Source: Antilocapra americana
Lineage: Eukaryota; Chordata; Mammalia; Artiodactyla; Antilocapridae
DNA length: 64,000 nt
Reading direction: 5' to 3'
NCBI GenBank assembly: GCA_007570785.1
Contig: ML660774.1
Coordinates: 9,633,742-9,697,741, forward strand
In this document: in pieces, positions 1-9,841 of the stretch
How positions within the stretch are numbered: the stretch's first letter is position 1
How the letters are laid out: every line of letters starts with the position of its first letter
Position numbers and translations under genes: made by a program
Notes under the pieces: model-generated
Databases searched by the model: none
The model's input: the letters and a program-made list of their open reading frames with translations, nothing else
What the model was told of the DNA's origin: nothing

Positions 1-1100
1 TCATGTCCACAGGAAAAGGAAGCATGTCTTTGGCAATCATCTTGCAAAACTGACCAAAGAAGTGAGTCAAACCAGGTCACACACAATAACTTCTAGAGTT
101 ATTTGTACAGCAGATTATTAAGTGCCTGATGGGAGCAGATATACTTATTATGAAATGTAGATTTAAAACTTCTATATAAAAATATCTGGGGTTGTTTCTG
201 TGATCACCCAGTATAGCCTTTAAGCTGATGAATGTTGAGAACTTCCAGAACCTGATCACATACTTATAATTTTCCCCCGTTCTTGAGTGGGATTTAAGGT
301 ACAATACAAAATGCTAAATGTAAAGCTTTATTTAAACCTAAACTTTAACTCTATATATTTGAACTGGTTGATTTTCTCTGACAGTACTCTTGGACATTTT
401 ACTGCTGTACTTTGCTGAAAAATGCCTTGGGATGTGTTTGCATCAAAGGTGCTATAGAAGTTTATTTGTATTGTACTCAAAGTGAATGCATTCTCTCCAG
501 ATTGCAAGCACAATCAATAAGATGAATGAGTTTCTTGAACTCATTTAGTGCCTTGTCTATAACAGTCCCATTACCAAGCCACCATGTAACTTGGCAACTG
601 TTCATCAGGGGTGGCCTCCGGACTGAATAAGCAAGAAGGAAATACAGCCACTTGCCTCAGCACTTCATGTTATACCTGATGCTCTTGGCAGGCTGTGATT
701 GAAAGCTGGTCCTTGCCGCATGGCCCTCTTAAGACGTCTTTTCTAGAAAACTTTCTGCTTTTAAGAAACACGTCTACATGATAGTTGAAAGGCTTGTGAG
801 TTAGAAAAAGGCAAAGCCCAACTTTAAAAATGTGCTCCCACTCAAACCTTTAGGGATTGCCTCTGTATCTCCAAGCCACTTAACTTTGTTTTCTTTTCTA
901 CCTGGCTGTTTATGTTCAGCATTGAAATTGCCAAACAAAGAAACAAACAAAAAAAGGATTAATTTGATTCACTAAAATAATTTCCCCCTCCCCACAACTG
1001 AAAAACTTTTCTCGTATAAAAATTCAAGCCCAGAGATTCTCCTGGAATAAAGACGACAACACATACTTTGCAGTAAGATTTGTGCCAGAGAGATGCATAC
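1..1100. other. Single-copy AT-rich sequence, no feature recognised
   Basis: I see no repeat family, no long convincing reading frame and no RNA gene here. Short open frames are present on both strands but have many alternatives and no protein family that I recognise. Confidence 0.5.
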
Positions 1101-1298
1101 CTTCTGATCAAAGGGATCAGGCTGAACTGGCTGATCCCTGAATATACACTTGTTATATTTCAATGGGAAAATGATCTTGACTCCAGCAGCCAAATTTGGA
1201 CCAAAGCAATACCTTTTGATCTTTTCAGATGTCATATAGGTGAAATAAACTTGATTTCTCTGTGATCCCTGGTCCTCAATCCACACATTGAGATAGGC
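1101..1298 (-). pseudogene. Possible fossil exon or decayed coding fragment (unidentified)
   Basis: On the minus strand 66 codons are open from 1298 down to 1101. The frame ends at a sequence ending CAG AAG followed by GTATGC, a plausible splice donor (GT at 1100-1099). Residues include a GPNLAAG stretch and three cysteines, and the composition looks protein-like rather than random. Upstream of the open stretch is a TAA, and a BovB insertion begins only 28 bases further, so no good splice acceptor can be checked. I do not recognise the family. Chance openness is a real alternative. Confidence 0.2.
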
Positions 1299-1325
1299 TT
1301 AATCTGGTATCCATGGATGAACCTT

Positions 1326-2375
1326 CAGTTCAGTCTCTCAGTAGCGTCTGACTCCTTGCAACCCCATGAACTGCAGCATGCCAGGCCTCCCTGTCCAACA
1401 CTAACTCCTGGATCCCACCCAAACTCATGCCCATTGAGTCGGTGATGCCATCCAACCATCTCACCCTCTGTCATCCCCTTCTCCTCTTGCCCTCAATCTT
1501 TCCCAGCATCAGGGTCTTTTCAAATGAGTCAGCTCTTCTCATCAGGTGGCCAAAATATTGGAGTTTCAGCTTCAACATGAGTCCTTCCAGTGAACACCCA
1601 GGACTGATCTCTTTTAGGATGGACCGGTTGGATCTTCTTGCAGTCCGAGGGACTCTCAAGAGTCTTTTCCAACACCACAGTTCAAATGCATCAATTTTTT
1701 GGTGTTCAGCTTTCTTTATAGTCCAACTCTCATATCCATACATGACTACTGGAAAAACCACAGCCTTGACTAGATGGACCTTTGTCGGCAAAGTAATGTC
1801 TCTGCTTTTTAATATGCTGTCTGGGTTGGTCATAACCTTCCTTCCAAGAAGTAAGCATCTTTTAATTTCATGGCTGCAATCACCATCTCCAGTGATTTTG
1901 GAGATCTCCAAAATAAAGTCTTTCACTGTTTCCACTGTTTCCCCATCTATTTCCCATGAAGTGATGGGACCAGATGCCATCAACTTAGTTTTTTGAATGT
2001 TGAAATTCAAACCAACTTTTTCACTCTCCTCTTTCGCTTTCATCAAGAGGCTCTTAAGTTCCTATTCACTTTCTGCTATAAGGGTGGTGTCATCTGCATC
2101 TCTGAGGCTATTGATATTTCTCCCGGCAATCTTGATTCCAGCTTGTGCATCTTCCGGCCCAACGTTTCTCATGATGTACTCTGCATATAAGTTAAATAAG
2201 CAGGGTGACAATGTATAGCCTTGACGTACTCCTTTTCCTATTTGGAACCAGTCTGTTGTTCCATGTCCAGGTCTAACTGTTGCTTCCTGACCTGCATACA
2301 GATTTCTCAAGAGACAGGTCAGATGGTCTGGTATTCACATCTCTCAGAATTTTCCACAGTTTATTGTGATCCACC
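1326..2375 (-). mobile_element. BovB (RTE-type) LINE, 5'-truncated, minus strand
   Basis: The left edge is the characteristic BovB 3' end (CAGTTCAGTC then CAGT...GACTCC in plus-strand reading), and the homology runs about 1.05 kb to GATCCACC near 2375. The minus strand still carries a 191-codon open frame (2046-1471) covering the C-terminal part of the reverse transcriptase polyprotein, with ITSWEIDGE, VVMYGYESWT and LWCWKRLLRVP blocks, and a further RT piece at 2310-2062 with DWFQIGKGVRQG. The endonuclease and the first RT motifs are missing, so the copy is dead. The catalytic motif C reads RDADD instead of RYADD (codon at 2098-2100). Confidence 0.93.
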
Positions 2376-2879
2376 TTAGGGCATCTTTAATCTCCTTAAA
2401 TCTACTAAACATTGTTATATCTGTGTGCAGATGTGAGTGTTTTCTGGGAATTAGATACTTTGTTCTTATCAAATTCTCAAAGTCAGCAATTAACCTTAAA
2501 TACTTCACCTTTTGGTAATTTTTTGTGAATATAAACACAGACATAAATAGACTATTTTAATAAATAGGATAACAGTTCCAGCTTTCATTTTTTCCTCTTA
2601 CTTTACCCCTGGCAATCTTTCTGCCTCCACCTGAATGATCCTTCCCTAGGCGTAACCAGCCACCCTTTGGGGTGGTAACAACTTGATGTGTATTACTGTT
2701 ACTTTTCTCAGTACTCGTATTACCACATTTGAAATTTACCTATTTGTATATATGAATGTATATGCATATATTTATATTTTAGGGGGGCTTTTGTTAAAAA
2801 GTGTATTATATCATGCACTATTTTTTAAAATCAATAATGTATGATGGAAGTTCTTTAAGTACACGGGTATAGAAAACTT
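2376..2879. other. No confident feature
   Basis: AT-rich sequence between BovB and an old L1. The right part could be a more decayed extension of that L1, but I cannot support it base by base. Confidence 0.4.
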
Positions 2880-3012
2880 GCTCTTGTTACAGGTTACATG
2901 GTATTTAAGGAAAGGTGTGACCTCCTTTACATGGTTATTCTCCTTAACTGGTGCATATTCGCTTACCCCTTCATTCTGTCAGTATAAACAATGCTTCAGT
3001 AAATGTCCTTAT

Positions 3013-3291
3013 GCTGCTGCTGCTGCTGCTAAGTCACTTCAGTCGTGTCCAACTCTGTGCGACCCCATAGATGGCAGCCCACCAGGCTCCCCTGTGCCTG
3101 GGATTCTCCAGGCAAGAACACTGGAGTGGGTTGCCATTTCCTTCTCCAATGCATGAAAGTGAAAAGTGAAAGTGAAGTCGCTCAGTTGTGTCTGACTCCT
3201 CGAGTCCCCATGGACTGCAGCCCACCAGGCTCCTCCGTCCATGGGATTTTCCAGGCAAGAGTACTGGAGTGGGTTTCCATTGCCTTCTCCA
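3013..3291 (-). mobile_element. Bov-A2 SINE (dimer), minus strand
   Basis: Two BovA units in tandem are joined by a GAAAGTGAAAAGTGAAAGTG linker, ending at the left in six GCT units (the AGC tail of the element on the minus strand). A near-perfect 12-base target-site duplication, aaatgtccttat at 3001-3012 and aaatatccttat at 3292-3303, fixes both edges. It lies inside the old L1, so it is younger than that L1. Confidence 0.95.
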
Positions 3292-3488
3292 AAATATCCT
3301 TATACATGATCTTTATCAGCTGTTGCTCTCACTGTTTTGGGAGAGATTCCTAGAAATAGCCTGGCTAGGAATAAGGGCAGGTTTTACATTTTAATAGGTG
3401 ATGCCAGATATGAAGTTAACAGCACATTTCTACCAGCATCAAATGAGAATTCCCTTTCACCTTTGTACAGTAGGTTTAATGCTCTTTT

Positions 3489-3818
3489 TTAAAAAAGTAA
3501 TTTTATTTATTCATTTTATTTGTGTTGGCCTTCATTGCTCCACTGGCTTTTCTCTAGTTGCGTCAAGCAGGGGCTACTCTTCCTTGCAGTGTGTGGGCTT
3601 CTGATGATGTTGTCTCTTGTTGTGGAGCACGGGTTCTTGGGCACTCAGGCTTCAGTAGCTGAGACACATGGGCTGAGTAGTTGTGGTTCCCAGGCTCTTG
3701 AGCACAGCCTCAGTAGTTTTGACACACGGGTAGGTAGGATCCTTCCAGATCAGGGATTGAATTTGAGTCTCCTGCATTGGGAGGCAGATTCTTTGTCACT
3801 GAGCCACCAGGGAAACCT
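3489..3818 (-). mobile_element. CHR-type cetartiodactyl SINE, long form, minus strand
   Basis: The tRNA-Glu-derived head is at the right (CACTGAGCCACCAGGGAAACC) and the body of GTAGTTGTGG / GGGCTTCAGTAGCTG-type units lies to the left, ending in an A/T-rich tail. A perfect 16-base target-site duplication, ggtttaatgctctttt, sits at 3473-3488 and 3819-3834. This also shows that the host L1 continues uninterrupted on both sides. Confidence 0.93.
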
Positions 3819-4329
3819 GGTTTAATGCTCTTTTAAAAATTTTGTGTGCCTGAGGTCAAAAAAATAATATTTCATTTTAAATTAAATTTGCATTTTCTGA
3901 AGACTAGTGGGTTTAAGCACCTTTTAAAATACCTACTGGCCATTTGGAATTGCCTTTTCAGGACTTTCCCATTCCCATCCTTGGCTATTTTTCTGTTGGT
4001 TTCCTTGACTTCTTAATAGTAATTTTAGAGATTTTTCTAGTACAGTATAGCTCATTAACCTTTTAGTTGTCATCTGCGGGAAAAAGTACCAATGTTGTTT
4101 TTCCAATATTTTGAATTTTTATGGAATATTTTGCTATAATTTAATTTTTAAAGTACAATTAAATATGGCCATATTTACTGGAATTTTGAAGTTGAGAAGT
4201 CTTCCCTAGCCTGTAAGGTATCCTTATAGCAAATCCTGAGATAAAACTCTGCAATCTTTATAGCAAATACTGGGGAGTAAAAGTTTGGACAAGGATACTT
4301 TCTGTTTATCATCAGGGCTTAGTCTCTTT

Positions 4330-4840
4330 ATAGAGTTTTTCAGTTTTTTATTGAAGTATAATTGAATTTACAATGTTGTGTTAGTTTCTGGTGTAAAGCA
4401 AAATGATTCAGTTACACATGTCTACACATATGCTTTTTCATATCCTTTTCTATTTTGGTTTATTACAAGAAATGAATACATGTCCCTGTGATATTCAGTA
4501 GGCCTTGTTGTTTACCTGTTTCATAGAAAGTAGTTTGATCTGCTAATCCCAAACTCTTAATTTATGCCCCCCGCCAACCTCCTTCCCCCTTTGGTAACCA
4601 TACATTTATCTTTTATGTCTGTGAGTCTGTTTCATAAATAAGTTCATTAGTGTCATATTTTAAATTCCACACAGAAGTGATATCATAGGGTATTTGTCTT
4701 TCTCTGGCTTACTTCACTTAGTATGATCTCTAGGTCCATCTATATTGCTGCTGATGGCATGGTTTTATTCTTTTTTATGGCTGAGTAGCATTCCATTGTG
4801 TACACATAACTACATCTTCTTTATTCATCTTGATGCTTCT
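4330..4840 (-). mobile_element. L1 3' end fragment, minus strand
   Basis: Reading left to right this is the reverse of an artiodactyl L1 3' UTR and ORF2 end: TTATTGAAGTATAATTG at the left (close to the poly-A end), CCCAAACTCTTAATTTATG, GGTAACCATA, TTTCATAAATAAGTTCATT and ATGGCTGAGTAGCATTCCATTGTG toward the right. The element is 5' truncated near 4840. Confidence 0.85.
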
Positions 4841-5877
4841 TTTAATAAAGTTTTAATGACTTGCAAAAGTTTTGTTCCAAATTTATTACCAAACCACTGT
4901 CAAAATTTACTGTAAACAGTTTATTTATGCACTGTGGTATTTTTGTTAGAATCTTATCTTGTACTGGCATGTTAAAAACCTGTTAAACATCATTATTCAT
5001 CATTTCTCCTGCTCTGCTCCTGTGATTAGGACTCTGTGGGTCTCAGTGCTTACCTCTGTCAATATAACTTAGAAAGTATATTTAATATCTTAGGAATATT
5101 TATCTGTTGTGGTGTAGACTGAACCATTTCTAGCTTCTTAAGTACAGACTCACAAATTCTCATCCATTCAATGTATTGCTCAATATCTTATTCATTTAAC
5201 AAATACATTTTAACATTACATTATTTATCATCAAAATTTCTGTTGTTGTTATAACCCTATGAATCCATGTAGGAATTTGTTACTAGTTGAGATTCTTTGC
5301 TCCAAATGAATGACAGTATATGGAGTCCATAGTGCAAAACTTTTTAAAAAACAAAGTTTGGTTAAAATTTTCTTTAAATGTTGAATGGGAAAAAAATTAA
5401 AAAAAACTTACTATTGTCTCATCATTATCTTTATATAAGTACAGATATTGACAATTTTTTTTCCTTTTTATTTTTCTGCTTAAAACAGAAAGATAAGGGA
5501 AAGAGGAAGTTACTGAGGAAATAAAAGCATCTCAGGAATGTAGCCACAGAGTAACTCAGTAGGAATGTGAAGGAGGCTGACTATTAAAGCCTTGTCTGAG
5601 AAAGTCTAGGAAGGGCATTAAGGTATTTGATGCCCATTTTCTGTGAAGACTTAACTTCATAGTAAACAGGCTGGCTGGTTTCAGACCCTAATAAAGGGGA
5701 GGTTTAGGAAGTTGTGTAATTAGAGGGCTCAGGCAGCGGATATGTGAGGCACTCATATATAATGCTTGCATTACAATAATTTCAAGGCCCAGGGCAGTTT
5801 GGTTTCTGGATGTCCCCATGTCCATGTGAAATACTGCTTCCTGAAATGTCCCTTAGATGTGTGACGGTCACCCCTTT
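4841..5877. other. Single-copy AT-rich sequence, no feature recognised
   Basis: About 1 kb with several homopolymer runs (for example near 5390-5410 and 5455-5470). No repeat family, gene or RNA is recognisable. Confidence 0.5.
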
Positions 5878-6078
5878 GCTGCTGTTGCTGTGCTCAATCT
5901 TATCTGACTTTCTGTGAGCCCATGGACTGCAGCTCACCAGGCTCCCCTCTCTCTGGGATTTCTCAGGCAAGAATACTAGGGTGAGTTGCCATTTCCTTCC
6001 CCAGGGAATCTTCCCAATCCACGAATCGCCCCCATCTCTTGTGAAACCCATCTCCTGAAGTGGCAGGCAGATGCTTGA
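5878..6078 (-). mobile_element. Bov-tA SINE, diverged, minus strand
   Basis: The BovA-like part reads CCCATGGACTGCAGCTCACCAGGCTCCCC and GCAAGAATACTAGGGTGAGTTGCC, followed by a decayed tRNA-derived part (GGCAGGCAGATGCTTGAGTCTG). The tRNA-like part is more degraded than in the other copies in this window, so the right edge is approximate. Confidence 0.8.
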
Positions 6079-6952
6079 GTCTGTCTCCTTGCGTTGTCAC
6101 CATGCATAGAGTCACAAGCCTTTCTCCCCAGCCCTGGATGCCCATAAATATTTGCCACTTGTCCCCAAAGCTGCCTGTGGGAACAACAGCATGGCCAGCG
6201 TCCTGTCCCATGAGGAGACCAACGCCCACGCCATGGTGTTCCCAGGTCTCCACTGCTCTGTACTTCTGGGGCTGCCCTTCCTTGGCTGCAGGGCTGTGAT
6301 GGTGTCCTTCCTACAGTGCTGGGCAGACAGACGCCATGCCCTGCTGGGCGCTGCGCCGTGATCTGGGTGCACCATCAGGATTTTGTCGTGGCTCTGATCA
6401 CATGCACTGTCTTCTGCCTAACCCTTAGCTCCAGATTTCCTGTGGGCATCAGCTCAAAAAACATAAACTCTTCACGTGGACTCTCAATAGTTCTTAGGGA
6501 ACAGTAATCTCAGTTCATGCTTAACATCTATTTCCCATATAATAGCAAGAACAACCGCAGCAGCAGCTCACATAGCTGCAACTTACCCCATTACACAGAT
6601 GATTTCTCCCTGTTCTTGTGCTAAGCAGTTTCTCTCTCGTTGAAGCCACAGTTATCAGCTGCTTTGCATTTGCAAAACTAAATAACTCATTCAAGTGGTT
6701 TCCAGAACAAAAAGAATAGTGTGTTTCAAGATTATTTTTTTTAACCTTTGGCGAACAGAGCATTGTTTTGTTTTAATTTTTTTTTTTCCCTCTAACTCCA
6801 TTCACGTTTCGAAGAAGCTCAGAGTGCCTGAGACTCCTCTTTCCTCCACCTCAGAATCTCCCTCAGGAGGAAAGCTCTTTTAGGCTGTGACCTAAGATGG
6901 CCCACGTGAAGATGGCTGGGGAAGGAGAATATCTCCCTTTTAATGAGTTCAG
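6079..6952. other. GC-rich low-copy patch, then ordinary sequence
   Basis: From about 6080 to 6440 the sequence is clearly richer in G and C than its neighbours, with open frames of 60-90 codons on both strands, none of which resembles a protein family known to me. No clear splice sites or start context favour one frame. From 6440 to 6952 it is normal AT-rich sequence. A decayed processed pseudogene or an old repeat are both possible for the GC-rich part. Confidence 0.3.
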
Positions 6953-7080
6953 TGTTGTTCAGTCACTCAGTCATGTCTGACTCTTTGTGACTCCATGGAC
7001 TGCAGCATGCCAGGTTTCCCTGTCCTTCACCATCTCCTGGAGTTTGCCCAAATTCATGTCCTTTGTGTCGATGGTGCCAC
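6953..7080 (-). mobile_element. BovB 3'-end fragment, minus strand
   Basis: The fragment starts with GTTGTTCAGTCACTCAGTCATG and runs through GCATGCCAGGTTTCCCTGTCC, CACCATCTCCTGGAG and ATGGTGCCAC. This is the last roughly 130 bases of a BovB element in reverse. The distinguishing sign against a Bov-tA SINE is the CCATCTCCTGGAGTTTGCCC block, which belongs to the LINE and not to the SINE. Confidence 0.85.
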
Positions 7081-7639
7081 GTAAAGTTCTGAGTTCAATG
7101 TAAAACACTTAGAACAGTGCCGAATAACTGGCAGGGCGTAGCCACCTCTAGCTTGTGTAATGTTAGCCCTCTGTTCTTCTAGCCCTAGTTTAGAAAGCTC
7201 AGCACACTGTACCACACCCTTGCTCTTGTACTCTCTCCACAATCATTAAGTAGAGAAATGGGATCCAGTTCTGGGGCCTGGTTCTGGTGACTCAACAAGG
7301 CAGCCAATTCTTGCATCCAGAGGTCACTGTGGTCTGTGCCTTGTTCCAGGAACTATTGGAAAGAGGTATTCAGTCAGGAGGAAGCCTGTCCAGCTGCATA
7401 CAGTCAGGCAAGCCGGTTAAACTCCAGGGTCAGGCTGGCTGTACAGACCTTCCTGTTGATGGAACCAAGATACTGGGTTGGAAGTTGGGTGAGGACCGCA
7501 GGTTTAGACAGCCATGTGGTTCTTAGGAGAGCACTGTGATGGGAGTCAGCAATGAGGATAAAGGGCAGAGGTCAGTGCCTCCTACCAGATTATTCCTACA
7601 CGGAAGGACAACAGTGCACAACTCAGAGTCCAGCTAGTT
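7081..7639. other. No feature recognised
   Basis: Mixed-composition single-copy sequence without a recognisable repeat, gene or RNA. Confidence 0.45.
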
Positions 7640-7990
7640 GACTGATTACAAGGCCAGCTCTGCCTCTTTCTTAATGAGTGATTTAAAAAAAACATTATTT
7701 ATTTGGCTGTGCTGAGTCTTAGTTGTAGCCTGTGGGATCTTAGTTCCCCAACCAGGAATCGCAGCTGGGCCCCCTGCATTGGGAGCTTGGAATTCCAACC
7801 ACTGGACCACCAGGGAAGTCCCTTGATGAGTGACCTTACTTGAGGTGTCTAATCTCAATTTCTACCTCTGTAAAGAGATAACTGTCCTACTTCAGAGGGT
7901 TGTTATAAGGACTAAGTATGTTGTTTGTGCAAAATGTTTAGAACAGTGCCTGGAACTTTGTAAGATATTAGCACTTGTTAACTCTCGTGG
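7640..7990 (+). mobile_element. MIR SINE, plus strand, split by a CHR SINE
   Basis: The left half (AAGGCCAGCTCTGCCTCTTTC) and the right half (ACCTCTGTAAAGAGATAAC, GGGTTGTTATAAGGA, TTTAGAACAGTGCCTGGAA) are the two parts of one mammalian-wide MIR. The CHR SINE at 7682-7821 interrupts it. Once the SINE and one duplicated target site are removed, the MIR reads through. Confidence 0.85.
7682..7821 (-). mobile_element. CHR-type SINE, minus strand
   Basis: The head reads CACTGGACCACCAGGGAAGTCC at the right; the body has AGTTCCCCAACCAGGAATCGC; the A-rich tail, reversed, is at the left. The 12-base target-site duplication is cttaatgagtga (7670-7681) and cttgatgagtga (7822-7833), with one mismatch. 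The host is a MIR. Confidence 0.92.
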
Positions 7991-8192
7991 ATTCTTGAGA
8001 AGAGCTGGGATGCGTGGTAGGAGAACTATCCAGCCCTGGTCATAGGGATGAAAGGCCCCGCACGGGAAAGGGGGCTGGAGGACTTGTGGGGCATGGCAGT
8101 GGCTCTGCAGCCAAGGAGGGTACGTCCATGGTGGGGACCCAGTTAGTGGGGTATTTCCTGCTTTAACTGTATTTACTTAAGGAAAGTCCTTC

Positions 8193-8660
8193 TGTATTAG
8201 TCAAGAGTTCTCCAGAGGCCGGAGATACATATGTAGATAGGTAGAAGGATTTATTATGGAAATTGGCTCATGTGTTTGTGGAAGCCAGCCAATCAGTACC
8301 ATGGTTTGGCGGCTAGAAGCTGGAGAACCAGGAAGGCCAGTGGTGTGATTCATTCTGAGTCTGAGGCCTGAGAATTGAGAGCCAGCGATATAAGTCCTAA
8401 TCCAAAAGCCCACATATTGGGAGCACCTGAAGTCCAAGGGCAGGAGAAGGTGGATAATGTTGCAGCTGCAGTAGGGAGAGAATAAATTCAGTTCCCTTTT
8501 CCTGTCTGTTTCATTCGGACACCCAGTGGATAGACTGACACCCATTCACCTTGGGGACAAGATCTACTCAGCTCCCCAAATCAGATGCCTGTCTTTTCTA
8601 GAACCACCCTCACTGACACACCCCAACAGGTTCTCCCGCACATCTGGTCACCCCTTGACC
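8193..8660 (-). mobile_element. MLT2-like ERVL LTR, minus strand
   Basis: It begins TGTATTAGTCAAGAGTTCTC with CAGAGGCCGGAGATAC, then ATTTATTATGGAAATTGGCTCATG, and ends near CCTCACTGACACACCCCAACAGG. This is the reverse of an old LTR of the ERVL/MLT2B kind as I remember it. The family name is less certain than the identification as an old mammalian LTR. A second copy of the same family is at 24721-25110. Confidence 0.65.
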
Positions 8661-8679
8661 CAGTCAAGGGGACACACTA

Positions 8680-9265
8680 GCCTTCATGTCTCTATTTCAA
8701 GTCTTTACTAACACAAGTCATAGCCCTTTGGGGGGATTGTCTCTACTCTCGGTTCGAAATTCCAACCCACTCTGCCTCCCATTTGCTGCAGCTCACGTTT
8801 CCTACCTCTGCTTGATTTTTTGTTCTTCTTGGCACCTAACATCCACACTAGATAGAATCACTCAACTACTGTGAGTGTTAGTCGCTCAGTCATGTCAGAC
8901 TTTTTGTGATCCCATGTACTATATCCCACCAGGCTCCTCTGTCCCTGGGATTCTCCAGGCAAGAATACTGGAGTAGGCAGCCATTCCCTTCTCCAGGGGA
9001 TCTTCTTGACCAAGAGATTGAACCTGCATCTCTTGCGCTGCAGGCAGATTCTTTACCATCTGAATCACTAGGGAAACTTCAAGTACCATTTATTTTGCCT
9101 GTTTGAGATGGTTATTCTCTGAATGTAAGCTCCTCAATAACAGGGTTTTTCTTCTGTTTTGTTCAGCGTTTTGTCACTTTATTCTCAGCACCTATAGGAG
9201 ACTCCAGTACATAGTAAGCACTCAGGATGTATTGATGGAAAGAATGACTGATTGAATTAGTGAAT
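8680..9265 (+). mobile_element. L2 LINE 3' end, plus strand, split by a Bov-tA SINE
   Basis: The left part has a decayed CTGCTTGATTTTTTGTTCTTCTTGGCACC-type block. The right part has the L2 hallmark GAATGTAAGCTCCTCAATAACAGGG followed by AGCACCTATAGGAG and CATAGTAAGCACTCAGGA. The Bov-tA at 8868-9078 separates them. Homology in the left half is weaker than in the right half. Confidence 0.8.
8868..9078 (-). mobile_element. Bov-tA SINE, minus strand
   Basis: The 3' end at the left reads GAGTGTTAGTCGCTCAGTCATG; the BovA part (CACCAGGCTCCTCTGTCCC, GCAAGAATACTGGAGTAGG) and the tRNA-Glu-derived head (GCAGGCAGATTCTTTACCAT) follow. Possible imperfect flanking repeats, tcaactact and tcaagtacc, are too weak to fix the edges. 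It sits inside the L2. Confidence 0.92.
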
Positions 9266-9603
9266 GATCACAGGACCGAGTCCGCATACGGATACACAGA
9301 CATGGATCTGACTGGGAGGATGAGAGGGGGAGGGTAAGATAAATGCACTCTTTTATGAGTGGGAGATATATATCACTTGAAGAGGTGAGGTTTTCACCAC
9401 ATATTTTCAGTTCACCTAGAGTTAAACTGAATGGTCCTTAGAGCCATAAGCCAAGAATTTGAGTATTAACTACTTGGTTGCTCAGTGATGATGGATATCA
9501 CAGTGACTTACATTATAAATGGGGTATGCTGTAGAGGAAATGAAGTGTGTCTTGTTGACTGGTCACAGAGATGCCACCAATAGCTCCTTTAGAAAATGTG
9601 CCT

Positions 9604-9715
9604 TGGAGAAGGAAATGGCAACCCTTTCCAGTATCCTTGCCTGGAGAGTCCCATGGACAGAGGAGCTGGGTAGGCTACAGTCCAAGGGGTCACAGAAGAG
9701 CTGAACATGACATAA
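9604..9715 (+). mobile_element. BovA-unit SINE fragment, plus strand
   Basis: It covers CTTGGAGAAGGAAATGGCAACC, CCTTGCCTGGAGAGTCCC, GGAGCTGGGTAGGCTACAG and GGTCACAGAAGAGCTGAAC. Only the BovA part remains; the tRNA-derived head is absent, so this is a 5'-truncated Bov-tA. Confidence 0.85.
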
Positions 9716-9734
9716 TGCCTAAAACAACAAGAAA

Positions 9735-9832
9735 CAAGATATGTGTATAGCTAAGTCACTTTGCTATACAGCAGAGAAGGACTTGACACTGTAAATCGAC
9801 TATACTTGAAAAAAATATATAAATAGAAATTA
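9735..9832 (+). mobile_element. L1 3' terminus, plus strand
   Basis: GCTAAGTCACTTTGCTATACAGC followed by GACACTGTAAATCGACTATAC and an A-rich tail (9807-9841) is the very 3' end of an artiodactyl L1. It directly follows the BovA fragment. Confidence 0.8.
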
Positions 9833-9841
9833 AAAAATAAA

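Larger units (their letters stand above)
2880..4110 (-). mobile_element. Ancient L1 (L1M/HAL1-like) fragment, minus strand, twice interrupted
   Basis: With the Bov-A2 (3013-3291) and CHR SINE (3489-3818) removed, the remaining pieces read as one old L1 ORF2/3' region in reverse: an AACAATGCTTCAGTAAA block, an AGAAATAGCCTGGCTAGGAATA-like block, a TTCTACCAGCATCAAATGAGA block and a CTACTGGCCATTTGGAATT block. These match the order of the reversed L1 ORF2 end. It is too diverged to encode protein and is the oldest layer here. Confidence 0.6.

Noticed and set aside
1427..1996. 189-codon open frame antisense to the BovB protein
   Set aside because: It is the complementary-strand shadow of the RT coding sequence; the same antisense frame recurs at 26597-26926, 20077-20409 and 59231-59716, wherever BovB occurs.
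1471..2046. Long open frames inside BovB copies (also 26512-26913 and 19245-19874) as host genes
   Set aside because: The translated blocks are BovB reverse transcriptase; copies are truncated, have frame breaks elsewhere and no independent promoter or splice context.
3013..3030. GCT (CAG) trinucleotide array as a coding repeat expansion
   Set aside because: It is the AGC tail of Bov-A2; the same array is at the ends of the other two copies.
3045..3353. 102-codon frame with SVRPHRWQPTRLPCAWDSPG-type residues
   Set aside because: This is the translated Bov-A2 SINE; the same peptide appears at every Bov-A2 copy.
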